From Telmatactis stephensoni (lineage: Eukaryota > Cnidaria > Anthozoa > Actiniaria > Isophelliidae): a stretch of DNA of 64,000 nucleotides. The position numbers and the translations under genes are program-made. Location of the stretch: the NCBI GenBank assembly GCA_029948255.1, contig JALIZF010000996.1, positions 1-64,000 of the forward strand, read 5' to 3'. Below the pieces are notes generated by a model that was given only the letters and a program-made list of their open reading frames with translations, was not told the origin of the DNA and ran no database searches. Position 1 is the stretch's first letter. Each line of letters begins with the position of its first letter. This document shows, one piece after another, positions 44,501 to 56,312 of the stretch.

Positions 44501-47500
44501 CGCTGATGAATTTTCCATTCAAGCAAACTTGTGAAGGTCGATCGTAATAGTTCGTCAAGCCGTACTTCTTAAAGACTTCACAGCTGAAATGAGTTAGTCC
44601 GTGGAAATCTAAATTGTGTTTCTTTGCAGTGTCTTGAAATCTATTCCACCTTCAATAAGAAAAGGAAGGAGTAATTCATAAATAAGTTTGTCTATGGTAA
44701 ACGCCTTTGCATACAAAAGAAGGTGTCTACAAGCAAGGACCTAATGCAAGTGTGTACTTTGAGTAGAGCCCGAGCCCGAACTACCGCACGAAAGACCAAC
44801 GAGACAAACCTCGTATCACGCGGTCAATTTTGACGGTATCACACAGCTGCTTAAAAAGGCAAAATGCGCATCATGCACGAGTCCGATCACGCATCGCACA
44901 ACTAATTTTGGTTGTATAGTTTTGGAACAATAAAGCGCCGTGGAAAACCCTACATGAGATGCACGCGTCCATTGTCTCAAGAGTCTGGACGTTTTTCAAT
45001 AAATCACTATTAGAGAGATTAAGCATCATGCACATGGGAAACGCAAGACGGCAGAAAGGATCACGTGCCACTTTTACGTGTCTGCATGAGATTTCTGTTT
45101 CAACGCAAACGTGAGCTATTTTGTTGCTGCTTTTGTTTGCGCTGTCTTTCTAGACGCGAAGAAAGGCCACGTGACCTTTTTATGTCTGCCCTTTGACGTG
45201 TACACAAGGTTTCTTCTGTAATCAGTTACTTACGATTTTTTGCTCACTTCACCGTTACTTCGAAGTAAGTTATTGAGCATTATTCCCCAGCTATCATGCC
45301 AACAGGCATCTTCTTGAAACATGGTCTGATAACCATGCTTTTTAAAATGGTTGTTCATCACATCGATACCAACTGGGGTGAGTGACGTCATGACTTGTCC
45401 AAACTCTTCCTTACCTACCACGTCACATACAAAAAAGCTTTGAATTACCATCAAATTGTCATATTTGATAAACCCCAAGCGTGATGACGTTTTGACCCCT
45501 TCCCTATACCAGAATCCTTTTCAAAAACCTTTCATATTCAAATTTTAAATTCCAAAAGTTTTAATTAGTGAACAAAAGTTACTCCAAAAGGATTCTGGTA
45601 TAGAGAGCGGGGTCAAAACGTCATCACGCTTGGGTATTACCATTCGATGATGTTCAATCACAGCATCATCAAAATTATCTTCCGTTTTCTGTCACCACGG
45701 CGCGGTATGTATATGTAAAACCACGAATTTGGCGTCTTCACTGCACTGTGGCATCTTAGCTAGTTGATTTATACTGAGTCAGTATTCACTGCTTAGAACA
45801 AGAAAGACAAAAGATGGAGTACGTTAGCTGGCGGAGTTTCACCAGAAGGAAACTTTATTATAACGGAAAGTATGTTTCACTGTTTGCACGCACGATGGCG
45901 TCAACTTCCTTCTATTAAAATAACTTTATGTACCGTCAGCATCGCCCAGGTATCAATATAATACCACTTTCGCTGTCTCACCAATCAATGGCGCCTACTT
46001 AGACAAATGTAATTAAAGCTAATATAAAAATCAGGAACTACCTAATAGCGGAGCTCCCATTTAAATATAATAAGACTAATAATAATTTTAAATACTTTGT
46101 TTTATTTTGACGTTTTTGATTCACATGAATTGGGCTTCCTTTGATAATAGGCAAACAAAGATTGCATTTTGTTGTAAAAGTCGAAATAAAGATTATAGAT
46201 CAAGCTTTATTTCTTGCCCTTCAGTCTCCTGAGAATTATAAGGCTTTCATGCAAGCTCAGTCACCATAGTGATATTTATTCAGATTCAGACAGATTTACT
46301 GAACTGAACCTGATTTCAACATCCTTCAATTAAACAATTAGACATTGCAGAACATTATATTTAGATTTTTCTGTCTTGACAGTATTGTGGCATCTTGTTT
46401 TTGTACTATGTAGAATAGAATGACACAGATAAATAGTTGTCTTTACTCGAAACAAGAATTCTCTCTTCCAGGTTACACTAATCATGACTTTAGATGAAAT
46501 TGTAAAACAACTCAAAACAACTACTACCTAAAAGCAGAGCTCCAATTTCAATTTTAATATTTTTTATGTTCTTGATTCAAATGAATTGGGCTTCCTGTGG
46601 TAATTGAAAAAAGTTGAAATGAAGATTATTTTAAAAAGCATTTTTTAAATAAGTTTTGGTTTTGGTTTGTATATTGTATGGGCTTGTAAGCTCAGTTACC
46701 TTTATAACAGTAAATTTTAATATTCACATTCACTGTCAGATTTCATAATTGACTTTGTAGTGGTTCATAATTTTCAGAAATAGAAGGCAAAATCTCCAAA
46801 ACCTTATTTTTAAATTGATACAAGTAATTAAACATTAATTTCAACATCCTGAATATTTCAGAACAACATATCTTGATTTGTCTGTCTTCACTATATTGTG
46901 ACATCTTGTTTTTTTTTGTGGTTGTTGTTGTTGTTTTGTTTTGTTTTGTTATTTAAATAGAATGACACACTAGCTAGGTGAATACTTGTCTCCCACTTGT
47001 CTCTTCCAGATTATACTGATAATACAATTTCAAGTGATTATAAAAACAGCTACTTGACATTACAAGAAAACAAGGAATTAAGCATTTTCAGTCTGCATTT
47101 AAGGTATCATAGGGCTCACTGAGCAACTTCATGCTTAATGGTAAAACAACTCTAGTTTGCATGCAAAATTCCTTCATTTTTTCCTGTCAATTTTTTCATT
47201 AAATTCCAGACCCAAACTTGAGCCGTATTTACACATTAGTGGGGTTGAAATAAGTTCAAAATCGATTTCCTTTACTATTTTTTTTTTTTATTTAGAACTA
47301 GTGCAAAAAGTTCACCGTAAAACAAAATGTAGTTGTACTACATTTCACGTACTTGATCGAGTGTTTGTTTAAGCTTGGCCACAGTTCAACGTGCATAAAA
47401 GATTTTTTTAAAGTCATCAATCCCAAATAAAAGATAAAAGATCAAATATAGGTACAAGAGACTTTTTGACATCATTTTCTGGCCAGGGTCTTTACCTTGA

Positions 47501-50500
47501 AGTGCTCTCCTTGTTGTCTTTAGAAGCATAGTCCTTGTTTCACGCTCAATGCAGACGATTCTTGATTTCCAACTTTGGCTAGATTTTTAAGCAGCTTTAC
47601 TGAAGGCATCTTCACGAAACGAAGAATACACGATCCTCAATGGCTCATTAAATATTCTCTGTGTCCTTCGTCTTTCGAGCAGCTTTTGAAACGAAACCGG
47701 GCCCGAAAAAAATTTCAAACGTACGTTTTTTTTGCTTTAACGTGTCAAGATTGGCACAGATTAATGATCATGAAAATCGTTAAATTTTCATGAGGTTTCG
47801 AGAATAATATTTTTAAGCTTTGCAATTTAAAACTGCAAGGAAACTTGTAAATTTTCAGTTTTCAAAGTGTCAGCGCGCGTCAAGTTGGCGCCAAAAATCA
47901 ATCAGTCATTCAGCATCGCGATGTACACGGACGTACGGACGGACAACCATTGGGCTCCCTGTGTGTCCATGAAAAATCAACTCGATGGGTTACCATTTTT
48001 TCTTAGGTATGGTGCTCCACTCGCGCGGGCCTTCGGCCCGCGCGGGAGCTCCGCTAATAACTTGTAAAGCTTGATTGCTTTAATCTTGCACTGTCTTGCT
48101 TAATTGCTCAATTTTGCACTCAACACACGAGCTACCAAGGTCATTGGACTTTGATTGTTTGTTATTACTAAATTTATGTATTTTCAGTACTAGTTAGGCC
48201 CAGTTCATACTTCGAACTTTTGCCACATCGAATCTAATTGACTTTGAGGTGGACTGAAACCCATTAAATTCGGCGTCTAATTCAAACGCCGATTTTAATA
48301 TTGCTGCTCACAATTAACTTTACCTGAGCACGCGATATCAAAAGCTAACGGTATAACAACAATTGTAAGCAACAAAGATGGCGAACTTTCGTGAGCTTCA
48401 GAGCCTCCTGACGCTTCAGCAGCTAACAAAACGCCAAAAACTCCTATTACAGATATCAGCTCTTTTGCTTGGCGCCAGGCTAAATTTGTACAAGGTAATT
48501 TTACTAGTTTCAAAACAAAATAGCGTTCAAACTGCATTGCATTTGACGCGACAAAAGTTCGACGTTTGAACGCACGCTGAACTTTTACCGTTTCGTGCAA
48601 CTGGATCAGTCGATTATAATTTCTGCTGAACTTAATCAAATTTATCGAATTCAATTGGTTCAGACGTCGTACTTCTCATGTGAGAAATGCAACTATTAGA
48701 TTCGACGTGGCAAAAGTTCAATGTATGAACTGGCCTTACTAAGTAAATGTAGACAAAAGCTACCTTTACACTAATCCGGATAAGTTTGAAAACGGACCCT
48801 TTTTCAATGACCCGTTTTCCGTCCACACTAAAATTTGATGGCCTTTTCCTTTTTTCTAAGGTGCATAAACAAACTAGAGTCTCTCCCGTGGTAATTCCTG
48901 ACGAAAATATGAAAGACGATCCAGGCCGTTTTCTTTTTTCAGCATCGTCCACAACCATGGAGAAACAAGCAGGTGTTGAAACCAGTTTTTACCGGATCGG
49001 CAGAGTGTCTTATTTTTGTCAGGAATCGCCACGAGAGAGACCCTGCTTACAGGGAAGAATTTACCTTGTACAATACCAGAAAACAGAGGTCTGATGTTAT
49101 CAAACGTATGCATACTTATACTTTGGAAGATCTCGAAGTCTAAAACTGTGGCACTAATAGTTCGATCGTACACTACTTTTCGCATGGCATCAACTGTTTT
49201 CCTCATCATTCGAAAGAAATGAGGTCGTGCTATGGAATCCAACACCACAATATTTATATTTATACGTTTATGCATGTCTATTGATTTGTTTATATGAATC
49301 TTCTGAGGGAAGACAAGCACTTGGAATTTGTTTTTACATTTGACGTAACAAAACGCATGACCTTCGTTGATTTTGTTTTGGACAAATTTTCTGGCATTCT
49401 CTGTGTTGAATGGACGAATTTGCTCCCAATCTTTAACAATGCCAACTTTAGAGTCAATACTAGCCATTGTGACTGGACTATTTTTACAAACGCTTTCGTT
49501 ACATGTTAGATTCCACTTGTTGCCTTTGCGTTGAAATCTACATATGTCAGGATACGATGGCTCTGAACATTTTCTGTCGCCGAGTTTGTCATTTGGTTTT
49601 CCAAAATAACTAGCTGCTTTGTTACAAGCATCGTTGCTTGACCTATGACAAACAAAATATAATCATTGATCTTGATCACCAAATTTAAGGTTTTTTTATG
49701 ATTTAATGTTAAGTCAGCAGCCGTCTATCTCACAATAGACCCTTATCACGTTAGTGTGACATAATAGAATATTTGATTTATCGGGAAAATGAGTTTACTA
49801 TCAAATTTGTCACATTGAAAATAGTAAAGTTGCAAAGTTTCGTAAAGATTGCCCTTAAACTGACGAAGATATGAATTTTTAAATGTAAGCATTTGGTGAA
49901 AATTTTTGCAAAGAAATGTATGTGTCTAGCCTGATAACGAGGCTGGGCGTGCATGCGATGCACGTCCACAGTACATTTCTTTGTAAAAATGCTTACTTTC
50001 AAAAATTCATTTCTTCGTCAGTTGGAAGCCAATCTTTATGAAACTTTGCAATTTTACTATAATCATTGTGAGCAATTTATAGTAAACTTCTTTTTGCCGA
50101 TAAATCAAATATCTTATAATGTCACGCTAGCGTATATGGGTCTATTGCCTGTTTGCAATAGACGTCATATCTGCTCTACATCTCATGAACATTTTTGCTC
50201 AGCTGAATGAAATATGTTCAATATAATATACTGTATGGTTGAGAGCACATGAAGGTCAATGCTTGCCCGTCATTTGAAGCAAGATGATGAGATTCAAGGG
50301 CTTTTATTAGCTGATTGAAAACAAGCAATGACTCCTAGTTTACCATTTAATAAATCCATCCGGTTGGAAATTTGTTTACTAATGGTAAAAAATAGATCGG
50401 GAAACTTGACTTCTGACAAATGGTACACGAGTCTATTGGAAGAGCCGAAAAGAGCGGGAAAAGTGAATTAACTCAATCAGACCAATTTCCGGAACTTTCC

Positions 50501-53500
50501 GATCGAAATGACACATACCATTTGTTTTTCCAACCGGAATTCCTGTTTTTGTTTCGTGTATTAAAATGGTAAGCAACGTGCCCCTTGACGAGTCAAAGTT
50601 GGAGCAAGCGTACTACTCCTCTCAACTTTAGTTTAACCCTATTAAACTGTCTTCAATATAAAGTCTCCATGGCCCAGTTTATATGAAGGCAACCGGGATG
50701 ACCCTTTTTTCGTCTTTTGGGACACTAAAGGCATTAAAAGAGTTACACCGGTTGCCAGTGACAACTCGCCTCCACAAAGTAAAAAAACGAAAAAAAAAAA
50801 AAAACAACAAACAAACAAAAGACTATTTAAATCGAATTTGACGTGATGTGACAACTGAAACTCCATTACTATTCGAAACGAGTGGAAGCTTGGGCTGCAA
50901 TGCATCTATAAACAGTTTTGTGTGACAGAACAATAGAAATGTGACGCACATGTCCCTTAAACCATCCATAGCTGCATTGGGAATGCAACTCGAACTCAGG
51001 TCCTCACTCGTTTCGACATGGCGAAGTCACGTCAACGAACACTACTATACTCACTTATGGGGAACACACGTCGCAGAGATATTTCCACGGGGCTGGGGCT
51101 GATTGGCATTAGTTTTTCTTAAATGAACATAAGGGCACGGTAATGGCATTGGGTACGTGCCATTGGGGTGATTCTGCAAAAACTCATCATTTAAAAACGA
51201 CGCGTCAACGTCCACTTTTATAGAGTCTTTGCGAGGTTTGTCTCCTGATTTGTCAGTTGATCTTTCAGTACTAGTGGTCATCGCCCCTGAAAAATGTATA
51301 CAACAGCTTTAGAGATCTTGAATATATTATCAAGCAAATGGGTTTCGATTGCAGCTTAATGCCGAATGGTTAGCTACAATCTTCCTCTAAAAACCTGAAT
51401 CACTTCTCCTCACGTTCCCTCCTCCAATGTTGGCCCTTCCATATCAGCGACATTTCACAGCGCGCTGCACAATTCTGCCATAGCTAGCAACATTGAAAGG
51501 GGAAGAGGGGATAGCTGAACGTTCTTGCCTCCCACTGATTCAGTTATTTGTGAGCGGGATTGTATTTGGGCATACTTAACTGATTAGAAAGTACTTGGTG
51601 ACGTAATGCGATAAGTAGCAGTTTCGCACGAGACCACTAAGAGAGATTTTATACCGTGTGATTTCTCGACTTTTTACAACTTGTGTAAAGTGGAAATGCT
51701 TGCATTTCGAAATTATAACAAAATATTTTTCCACGTGTCAGAATGGCTGGTAAATGAGGGTTAACAAAGACACGAAAAAGTGCAATATTCAACGGCTGTG
51801 ATTGTAAAAATGATTTGTAGTATAGGTATAAGTCATTTTATTTTTATTTTTAACGAATGGCCAAGTCCAAAGAAAACATATGGATACTATTTAGATGACA
51901 ATATTTGGGACTTTCCTCAAAAACACGGTTTGGGTCTTTGGCCTGTCGTATAAAGTTTTATTGTAGAAATAACCGTATGTCTCGTTGTTAGATTGCGTGA
52001 CGTGGTGCACGATACACCATACGGTACATCCTTTTGACTCGGAGTTTTCACCACTCCCAGGAGATATAGCAACAAAAAATAAATCCTCATATTTTGTTGT
52101 CGACAGAGAGTGCACATATAATTTTTTTTCCAATTTCACGTGCCAGAAGACCAAAAAATTGGATGGTGCTGTGGTGAGATGAGATGAGATGAGATCAACT
52201 TTATTTAAAGACGCTAACCTATTCAACATAAATATATATACTGATTTCCAATAGGGGCGTCTAGGTGTACCGTCTGAGAATAAAAACAAAAGTAATACAT
52301 ATTTTATCTATTAACAATACACCGTGGTGCATCAACATCTTGAAGTCTTTTTTGGCACAGAAATTCTTCCACGACCTTTTATCTATTGCATAAATTTATT
52401 GGAGAAGCAAAAGAGAGAAAAATTGGTTGTATTTTTGCGGAAAAAAGCACGTTGGTATGGTGTACCGTGCGGTGTATCATGGTGTATCGTTACTCCTTAT
52501 TATACCTAATTATGTAATGGCATGTTGGAATGATGAGTCTGAATTATGCATTATGCAAAACATAACACACGCGGAAACTCACACACTGATCTTTTACCAG
52601 GATTTAAAGAGAACTGATTGAGCGTGCATAACCTAACTTTTAAAGTGTGTATCTCCCTAGTGCGCTTCAATCCTACAGTCCCTTACGTTCAGTTCGATAG
52701 CTCCTTTTCCATGCCCAGCTTGTAGTAGGACTATATGTCTTGCACAGTGTCGTTTATTGTGAAAGATATTTTGATATATATCACTAACTACATAAATCCA
52801 CCTATTCGCCTAAAAGTTTAGAGCATAAACTATATGGTTGTTGGAATATTCTATCCTTTTTTGCAATTCTTGCTTGAGGCCAAAGGGCAGTTGTGAAAAA
52901 TGCCGAAATTATTTCATTAGTATTCGAAGTTAAAGAGTTGTATTTGAGCTTTAAAAAATGGTTTGTTCTTATCTTTCGATGGCTTTTCAGAATTGCGCCC
53001 ATTCTTTTACTCCGTCACCCTCTCTTGTATCCTATCCCTGTTGACATCCTTTCGTCTTATGTCATGTCTAAATACAGTAGGTATACTTGACCCCGTCCAC
53101 ACGGAAACGTTGTGTAAACCCCTAAATGTAAACGAATACAAAGGTCTCTGTCCACTCGATCGTTTTGACTTCGTTTTTGCATGTCGACACGAAAACGGTG
53201 TGAAACGGCCTTATGGATCCTGGGAACTAATGAACTTTCGTAACAAATATATTGGCGGCCATTTTTACCAAGTGTTTTCAAAAATAGCCGTTTACGACTT
53301 TTTACATGGAAATAGATGAGCGTTTACAAAAATAGTCACTTTGAAGTGCGTTTTCAAAAATGAGCGTTTACAGTGAAAACGCCAGCGTTTTCATGTGGAT
53401 CGGACGAGACATGAAAATGGTCGGAAAAGGAATCTATGACGCTAAAAATCGGTATTAAGAGTACCGTATTCTGGAACTTACCGTTATATCCCTTGAGTAC

Positions 53501-53638
53501 AGTTTTGCCTCTTTTTATACTTAAATATAGTACAGTTGAAATAACGGTTCCAGTCAAGGTTACCAAGAAGAAAATAGAGATCTGAAACACAATTAAGTAT
53601 CTTCCTGTTACAATGGTTGAATATAATAATATTGGCAT
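40927..53638 (-). CDS. DUF229 family protein (sulfatase-fold ectoenzyme), 7 exons
   Basis: Exons: 53638-53482, 51286-51055, 49642-49065, 45414-45234, 44649-44335, 42312-41873, 41537-40927. All junctions keep phase (1,2,1,2,2,1) and total 2514 nt, 837 aa plus stop. Residues ~15-41 are a single hydrophobic anchor without a cleavable signal, predicting a type II membrane protein. Exon 2 is Thr/Ser-rich, stem-like. The enzyme domain has NIVVLDSIARPHFFRM (D265), YLHTNSAHTDSG (~457-469) and ILSDHGHTRTG (498-508), i.e. the metal sites of the alkaline phosphatase/sulfatase superfamily. Family DUF229 is related to sulfatases but its substrate is unknown. The gene looks intact. Confidence 0.85.
41873..42312 (-). 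CDS. DUF229 exon 6 (SDHG motif)
   Basis: Acceptor TTCACTTTCAG, donor AAGAGTAAGT. Holds DPNTLTIILSDHGHTRTG and GTRELYNPLLFMIVP, the strongest family signature. Confidence 0.88.
42414..42490. repeat. Probable LINE 3'-end relic
   Basis: (TAA)n followed by GATTAACTTTATTTAGAGAAGG, similar to the 3' termini at 6112 (TAGA)n and 52176 (GAGAT)n. Only the tail is recognised. Confidence 0.4.
43068..43254. repeat. Foldback MITE in DUF229 intron
   Basis: Imperfect inverted arms: GGTTAACGCACTC...GGATTTACCTTCAC against GTGAAGGTAAATCC...GTGTTAACC, with an inner pair around ACTGCACGAGGCGTTAGCC. No coding content. Confidence 0.6.
43668..43859 (-). other. Orphan exon-like ORF in DUF229 intron 5
   Basis: 64 codons open between a good acceptor (CTGTTTTTTAG) and donor (CGTAAGT), reading DWLSKTYLIESFESLSPQVL and on to NYFLFKSEFSSFN. 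It is phase 1/1, whereas the flanking DUF229 exons join in phase 2, so including it would break the frame. It may be a remnant exon of another gene or chance. Confidence 0.3.
44335..44649 (-). CDS. DUF229 exon 5
   Basis: Acceptor CTTATTGAAG, donor CAAGGTAAGG. Contains YLHTNSAHTDSGTRIVNED, a conserved metal-site region. Starts and ends in phase 2; joins exon 6 as ...KMARDPNT. Confidence 0.85.
45234..45414 (-). CDS. DUF229 exon 4
   Basis: Acceptor ACGTGGTAG, donor TCGTAAGT. Encodes GKEEFGQVMTSLTPVG... through a KKHGYQTMFQEDACW block typical of the family. The acceptor has a poor pyrimidine tract but is the only one that keeps phase. Confidence 0.8.
45473..45634. mobile_element. MITE copy 1 (CCCCAAGCGTGATGACG family)
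   Basis: 162 bp with inverted ends CCCCAAGCGTGATGACG / CGTCATCACGCTTGGG. A second, more diverged copy of the family is at 55342-55531. Non-coding. Confidence 0.8.
46035..47060. repeat. Diverged ~0.5-kb tandem duplication
   Basis: 46035-46521 and 46522-47060 share ordered blocks: ACTACCTAA-AGC-GAGCTCC, GATTCA-ATGAATTGGGCTTCCT, TTGTGGCATCTTGTTTTT-like, AGAATGACACA and CTCTTCCAG. Intronic. Confidence 0.6.
48197..48735. mobile_element. Harbinger-like non-autonomous element with TTA target sites
   Basis: 539 bp with ~45-bp inverted ends (GGCCCAGTTCATACTTCGAA / inverted ...CATTGAACTT-type) flanked by TTA at 48194-48196 and 48736-48738. A 3-bp TWA duplication is typical of PIF/Harbinger. Internal frames (e.g. 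48378-48569 plus) show no clear transposase motif. Confidence 0.7.
49065..49642 (-). CDS. DUF229 exon 3 (N-terminal catalytic half)
   Basis: Acceptor TTTGTCATAG, donor CAAGGTAAAT. Cys-rich N-terminal region (CRFQRKGNKWNLTCNESVC) then NIVVLDSIARPHFFRMM, the first metal/nucleophile strand of the fold. Confidence 0.86.
49733..50152. mobile_element. 420-bp hairpin MITE
   Basis: Two ~200-bp inverted arms: CAATAGACCC...GATTTATCGG...TGCAAAGTTTC...AAGAAATGTA on the left mirrored on the right, around a GC-rich centre containing GTGCATGCGATGCAC. Non-coding. Confidence 0.75.
51055..51286 (-). CDS. DUF229 exon 2 (stem region)
   Basis: Acceptor CATTTTTCAG, donor CATAAGTGAGT. Ser/Thr/Lys-rich start MTTSTERSTDKSGDKPRKD, ending ISATCVPHK. 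Fits a membrane-proximal stem. Confidence 0.78.
51891..52289 (-). other. Unassigned 132-codon ORF in DUF229 intron 1
   Basis: Open frame on the gene strand with FLVFWHVKLEKKLYVHSL and VWCIVHHVTQSNNETYGYF. No family recognised; part of it reads through the LINE tail at 52176. Not supported as an exon. Confidence 0.2.
52173..52300. repeat. LINE 3'-end relic with (GAGAT)n tail
   Basis: GAGATGAGATGAGATGAGAT followed by CAACTTTATTTAAAGACGC resembles the terminal layout of the LINE at 6112. Inverted CR1-type tail; body absent. Confidence 0.5.
53083..53412. repeat. Probable MITE with CGTCCACA-type ends
   Basis: Weak inverted termini (CCCCGTCCACACGGAAACG versus inverted CGTTTTCATGTGGATCGGACG) and internal GTTTTCAAAAATAG repeats. 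Assigned by eye. Confidence 0.4.
53482..53638 (-). CDS. DUF229 exon 1 (TM anchor)
   Basis: ATG at 53638 opens MPILLYSTIVTGRYLIVF; a hydrophobic run of ~25 residues is followed by the basic KRGKTVLKG. Donor AACGGTAAGT in phase 1 joins exon 2. A stretch of short hydrophilic sequence then one TM fits a type II anchor. Confidence 0.78.
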
Positions 53639-54158
53639 TCACTTCGCTTTTACTGTGGACTTCCTGTGGTAAGCATCAGATCGAGACTCATTTGGTGGAA
53701 CAGGCAAACTGAAGAAAAAATATATGGTGCCTTACGATTATTGAGTTGTGATCAAAAATCTCAATTTGCTTTGCTCATATGGATGTTTCATCAGTGTACA
53801 GAAACAACAAACAAGCAAACAAACAAACAAAAAGAAAAAAAGCTGACTGCAGTGTAGCTGATCAAGTATTGCGGAGAGATTAGGTAGGTTTAGCAAACAC
53901 GACACGACGTGAATTGCTGACGAAATGCTGACGAATGATCTTTAAAATGACTGCTGACGTCGCCTCCGTGAAGAAGAGGACGCACAAACAAGAGAAATGC
54001 GTCCTGAATGTGGCATCACGACGTCATCGCGGTAGTCACGCAGGGAATAAATATATTATTTTTGTAATTTCACTTCCTTTTCTCGTGTAAACTTCCCCTA
54101 AATCCAGCTCCACTCTAGCGACACATGCATAAGCTTAACATAAGCAGACTTAACATAA

Positions 54159-54218
54159 GCTTCTTTCCTTTCTGTGTAGCTTTAAGTAGCTTTAAATACC
54201 CTTAAAACGGAGCACTGA
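54159..54218 (+). repeat. SINE 3'-body fragment
   Basis: CTTTCTGTGTAGCTTTAAG and TAAATACCCTTAAAACGGAGC match the inverted sequence at 665-735 of the left-hand SINE. Confidence 0.7.
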
Positions 54219-54315
54219 TTTTAATTTGCTTGCGTCAGCGTTTGAGTCGCTAGTGTGAGCCAGGCTTTAGGGGGAATATTACGGGTGGGATGCTCATCAC
54301 GTAAATTTACATCGT

Positions 54316-54929
54316 GCCATCTAATTCAATTTAGCAAGGATTGTTGCTTTCCGGCAAATGATTACTACAATTGCATGTTCAACGATCTTATCGATCATAG
54401 GAAAAACACACTTTAGCGATTCTTGCTCTATATATCTCAGCCATCGTAGGAATCATATGAAAACGCTTTGATCGCTGCAATCATTGTGAACACAGTTTTC
54501 TTTGAATGCAGCGATCGCTGGACTTACCAGTTTACTGAGTTTGAGCATTATTAATTCTGAAAAATGTTATTTACCAAAATGGACGTACAAATTAATGGGC
54601 CCGATAAATACTATACCGCGCCAGTCGAAGGGGGGAGGGGGTCCAATAATGTGGCCACAAAGTGTATGATGTAAAACAAATCCGTAAATTTCAAATCGTG
54701 CCATCTAATTTTCGCAAGAATTGTTGCTGTCCAAATGATTACTGCGATTGCATGTAGAAAAAAATTGTTCAACAATCTTAGCGATCATAGGGAAAACACC
54801 TACAACGCTTTGATCGCTGCAATCATTGTAAACACAGTTTTCTTTTAATGCAGCGATCGCTGGACTTACCAGTTTACTGAGTTTGAGCATTATTCTGAAA
54901 TATGTTATTTACCAAAATGAACGTACAAA
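54316..54929. repeat. Direct duplication (~0.25 kb units)
   Basis: Units 54316-54592 and 54698-54929 share GTGCCATCTAATT, ACGCTTTGATCGCTGCAATC, TGCAGCGATCGCTGGACTT and TTTACTGAGTTTGAGCATTA. Both copies hold a donor-like ACTGGTAAGT on the minus strand. Confidence 0.75.
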
Positions 54930-55341
54930 CCACCCCGACGAACGCAGAACAGAAGTATGACGCTGATCTTTGAAGGTCCTGTTTACAACTGAGAAGGAAT
55001 GTAGTGGGAACTCTTCTCTGTAGTCAAATCTAAAGATATCAAAAACAAACATATATAATAACTCCTGTAGTGAGGCCAGGATAGAAAGGTGGCTCCTGTC
55101 ACGCATTCACAGGTGACAAATTGTGATGCGACTTTCAAAGAGCAATTCAGACATCACGCGTGGGTCAAAACACGCATCTCGCAGCTAATTTGTAAGCAAT
55201 GTCCGGTCACCAAAACTCTATTTTGCCACGGTGGCGAGTGTCGCGGGTGCAGGAAACCCTGACGGCTGGGGAACAAAGCTAATTACCTTGTGCCCAGAAG
55301 TGAATGTTTTAATTGTGAAAGCTAATGGAGCATAGTTGACT

Positions 55342-55531
55342 AATAAGCCCCTAGCTTGATGACGTTTTGAGCCTCTCTATATACCAAAATCCTTTTCAAG
55401 AGCCTTTTATATTCAAATATTATATTCCTTTGAAAATACAAACACAATAGTTTTAATTAGAGAACAGAAGGTATTCGAAAATGATTCTGATATAGAGAGA
55501 GGTAAAAACGTTATCACGCTTGGGGCTTATT
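55342..55531. mobile_element. MITE copy 2 (CCCCAAGCGTGATGACG family)
   Basis: 190 bp; ends AATAAGCCCC-AGCTTGATGACG / CGTTATCACGCTTGGGGCTTATT, with interior similarity to 45473-45634 (TATACCA-AATCCTTTTCA). Confidence 0.75.
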
Positions 55532-56312
55532 GAAGAGTTTCGGCGGTTTCTACCAGGCGTTTAATGTATGCGCATTTTGAAACGAAGAAGAGACAAAGAA
55601 ATGATACTACACGCAGCTGAACCGAACAATTATCAAAGATTTCAACGTAAACTGTTAATTTGGCAAGGATGTGACGAAAACTGTTTAGATGAGGCAAACA
55701 AAGTTCGAGCAAATAGCGAAATATTCATTTGTGGTTCAGTTTTAGGATTCACTGTTGTTGTTGTCGTCGTCGTCGTACGTCGTTATTGTTGTTGTTGTAT
55801 TTGTTGGACCAATTTTCTTGTATTTACAACTGAGGCCTAGTTCAGACGACGTAGCGTACCGCCGAAATGTCTTTCCCGCTATCAGCAACTTTCATATCGA
55901 GCAGGGGACTGGGTAAAAGTCCCTAAATTACGATAATCAACACAAGACCCACTGTACAAAATCCTGAAGTTTGGTGCTAATTCGGTTAATATTGAACAAC
56001 GAAACAATATCTCCATTGCCTTATTCGGAGCATTACTTAAAAGGTATGCAGCCCTTTTGTGTAGTGTCAAATCGTGTCCATCGGGTAGTGCATTCTGTAC
56101 TAGTCGAACAAAGCTCTCGCAAATCCATCAATCCATTAAAAAAACAATCAAACTAATAGTATTTAAAAGTGCCTCAGATGGCTATAAACGTAATATTATT
56201 AGTAAAAAGATCATTCGGTATCGTCACGGGTCAAAGGAGCTGGACGCGTCATGTAGAGCTCCGACCTAATTTTGCTTTTTCCCCCTTTTTTCTTATAAAT
56301 ACTTTTACTAAA

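Larger units (their letters stand above)
53639..56299. other. Repeat-rich, no gene recognised
   Basis: Holds the SINE piece at 54159, the duplication at 54316-54929, the MITE at 55342 and a GTT/GTC microsatellite near 55755-55800. Other frames are short and unassigned. Confidence 0.4.
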
